The notes under the pieces are model-generated. The model did not search any database, was not told where the DNA came from, and worked only from the letters and a program-made list of their open reading frames with translations. Below, piece after piece: positions 63,867-64,000 of a DNA stretch of 64,000 nt (its first letter is position 1; each line of letters begins with the position of its first letter). This DNA is from Firmicutes bacterium HGW-Firmicutes-2 (GTDB lineage: Bacteria > Bacillota > Clostridia > Lachnospirales > Vallitaleaceae): NCBI GenBank assembly GCA_002841495.1, contig PGZV01000011.1, positions 1 to 64,000 of the forward strand, given 5' to 3'. The translations under genes were made by a program, and so were the position numbers.

Positions 63867-64000
63867 TTGAACAAAAGCAAATCAAAATTGAAAATATTAC
63901 CTCTGGGTGGATTAGAACAAATCGGTATGAATATTACCATTTTCGAGTATGAAGATGATATTATTGTAGTAGATTGTGGTATAGCCTTCCCAGAAGATGA
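63867..64000 (+). CDS. rnj: Ribonuclease J, 5' end only (cut by window end)
   Basis: The TTG start follows CGGAGGTG. The 44 visible codons include LKILPLGGLEQIGMNITIFE and IIVVDCGIAFPED, the N-terminus of RNase J, a metallo-beta-lactamase nuclease in RNA decay. The catalytic HGHEDH motif lies beyond the window. Position after fur is standard. Confidence 0.9.
   Translation, partial: MNKSKSKLKILPLGGLEQIGMNITIFEYEDDIIVVDCGIAFPED

Overview
The window looks like chromosomal DNA of a low-GC, Gram-positive anaerobe of the Clostridia, probably Lachnospirales-like. This is an inference from gene order and protein style. Indicators are hrcA-grpE-dnaK-dnaJ with a CIRCE element, lepA-hemW upstream of it, gatCAB, the ireB-ruvX-DUF1292-fur-rnj order, holA/rpsT facing each other, many lipoboxes, and 2x[4Fe-4S] ferredoxin-type proteins. 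No rRNA, tRNA, CRISPR array or intact insertion sequence was found.

Layout. 1-2.2 kb: a terminator from an upstream gene, then a badly decayed large serine recombinase. 2.2-4.4 kb: a lipoprotein of the PQQ sugar dehydrogenase-like propeller family, then about 0.9 kb of broken coding remnants. 4.4-11.1 kb: a metal (zinc-type) uptake operon behind a 51-bp perfect palindrome with a Fur-family 7-1-7 core. It holds two complete substrate-binding protein/ATPase/permease sets, an embedded Zur-like regulator and a final lipoprotein. 11.4-13.5 kb: an MFS transporter converging on an AraC regulator. 13.9-16.8 kb: DUF134, NifX-like, two ferredoxin-MinD ATPases and a second NifX-like protein, an arrangement like the ORP (orange protein) Mo-Cu cluster genes. 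17-18 kb: PadR with two DUF1048 proteins. 18-24.5 kb: yebC, ligA, gatCAB. 24.7-30 kb: fetAB-type exporter, a diguanylate cyclase and nadE. 30-37.7 kb: mgsA, comEA, a two-component system, a GerMN lipoprotein, comEC, holA. 37.8-39.9 kb: a MATE/TetR cassette wedged between holA and rpsT and flanked by a duplicated terminator. 40.8-44.4 kb: DUF342 and GAF-repeat proteins. 44.4-46.9 kb: an odd intergenic segment, a frameshifted serS, and yaaA. 47-59.9 kb: lepA, hemW, the heat-shock operon, prmA, rsmE, a CheY-like regulator, a cysteine desulfurase and thiI. 60-64 kb: an HPr-like protein without the active histidine, mtaB, ireB, ruvX, DUF1292, fur and the start of rnj.

The most notable items are the zinc operon palindrome with its double transporter, the ORP-like cluster, the duplicated terminator around MATE/TetR with two matching operators, a frameshift that removes motif 3 from serS, 45-bp inverted copies bracketing gatCAB, a family of about 120-bp palindromic intergenic repeats, and a histidine kinase frame with no ATG/GTG/TTG start in a sensible place. 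Start codons were re-chosen in many genes from ribosome-binding sites; coordinates reflect those choices.
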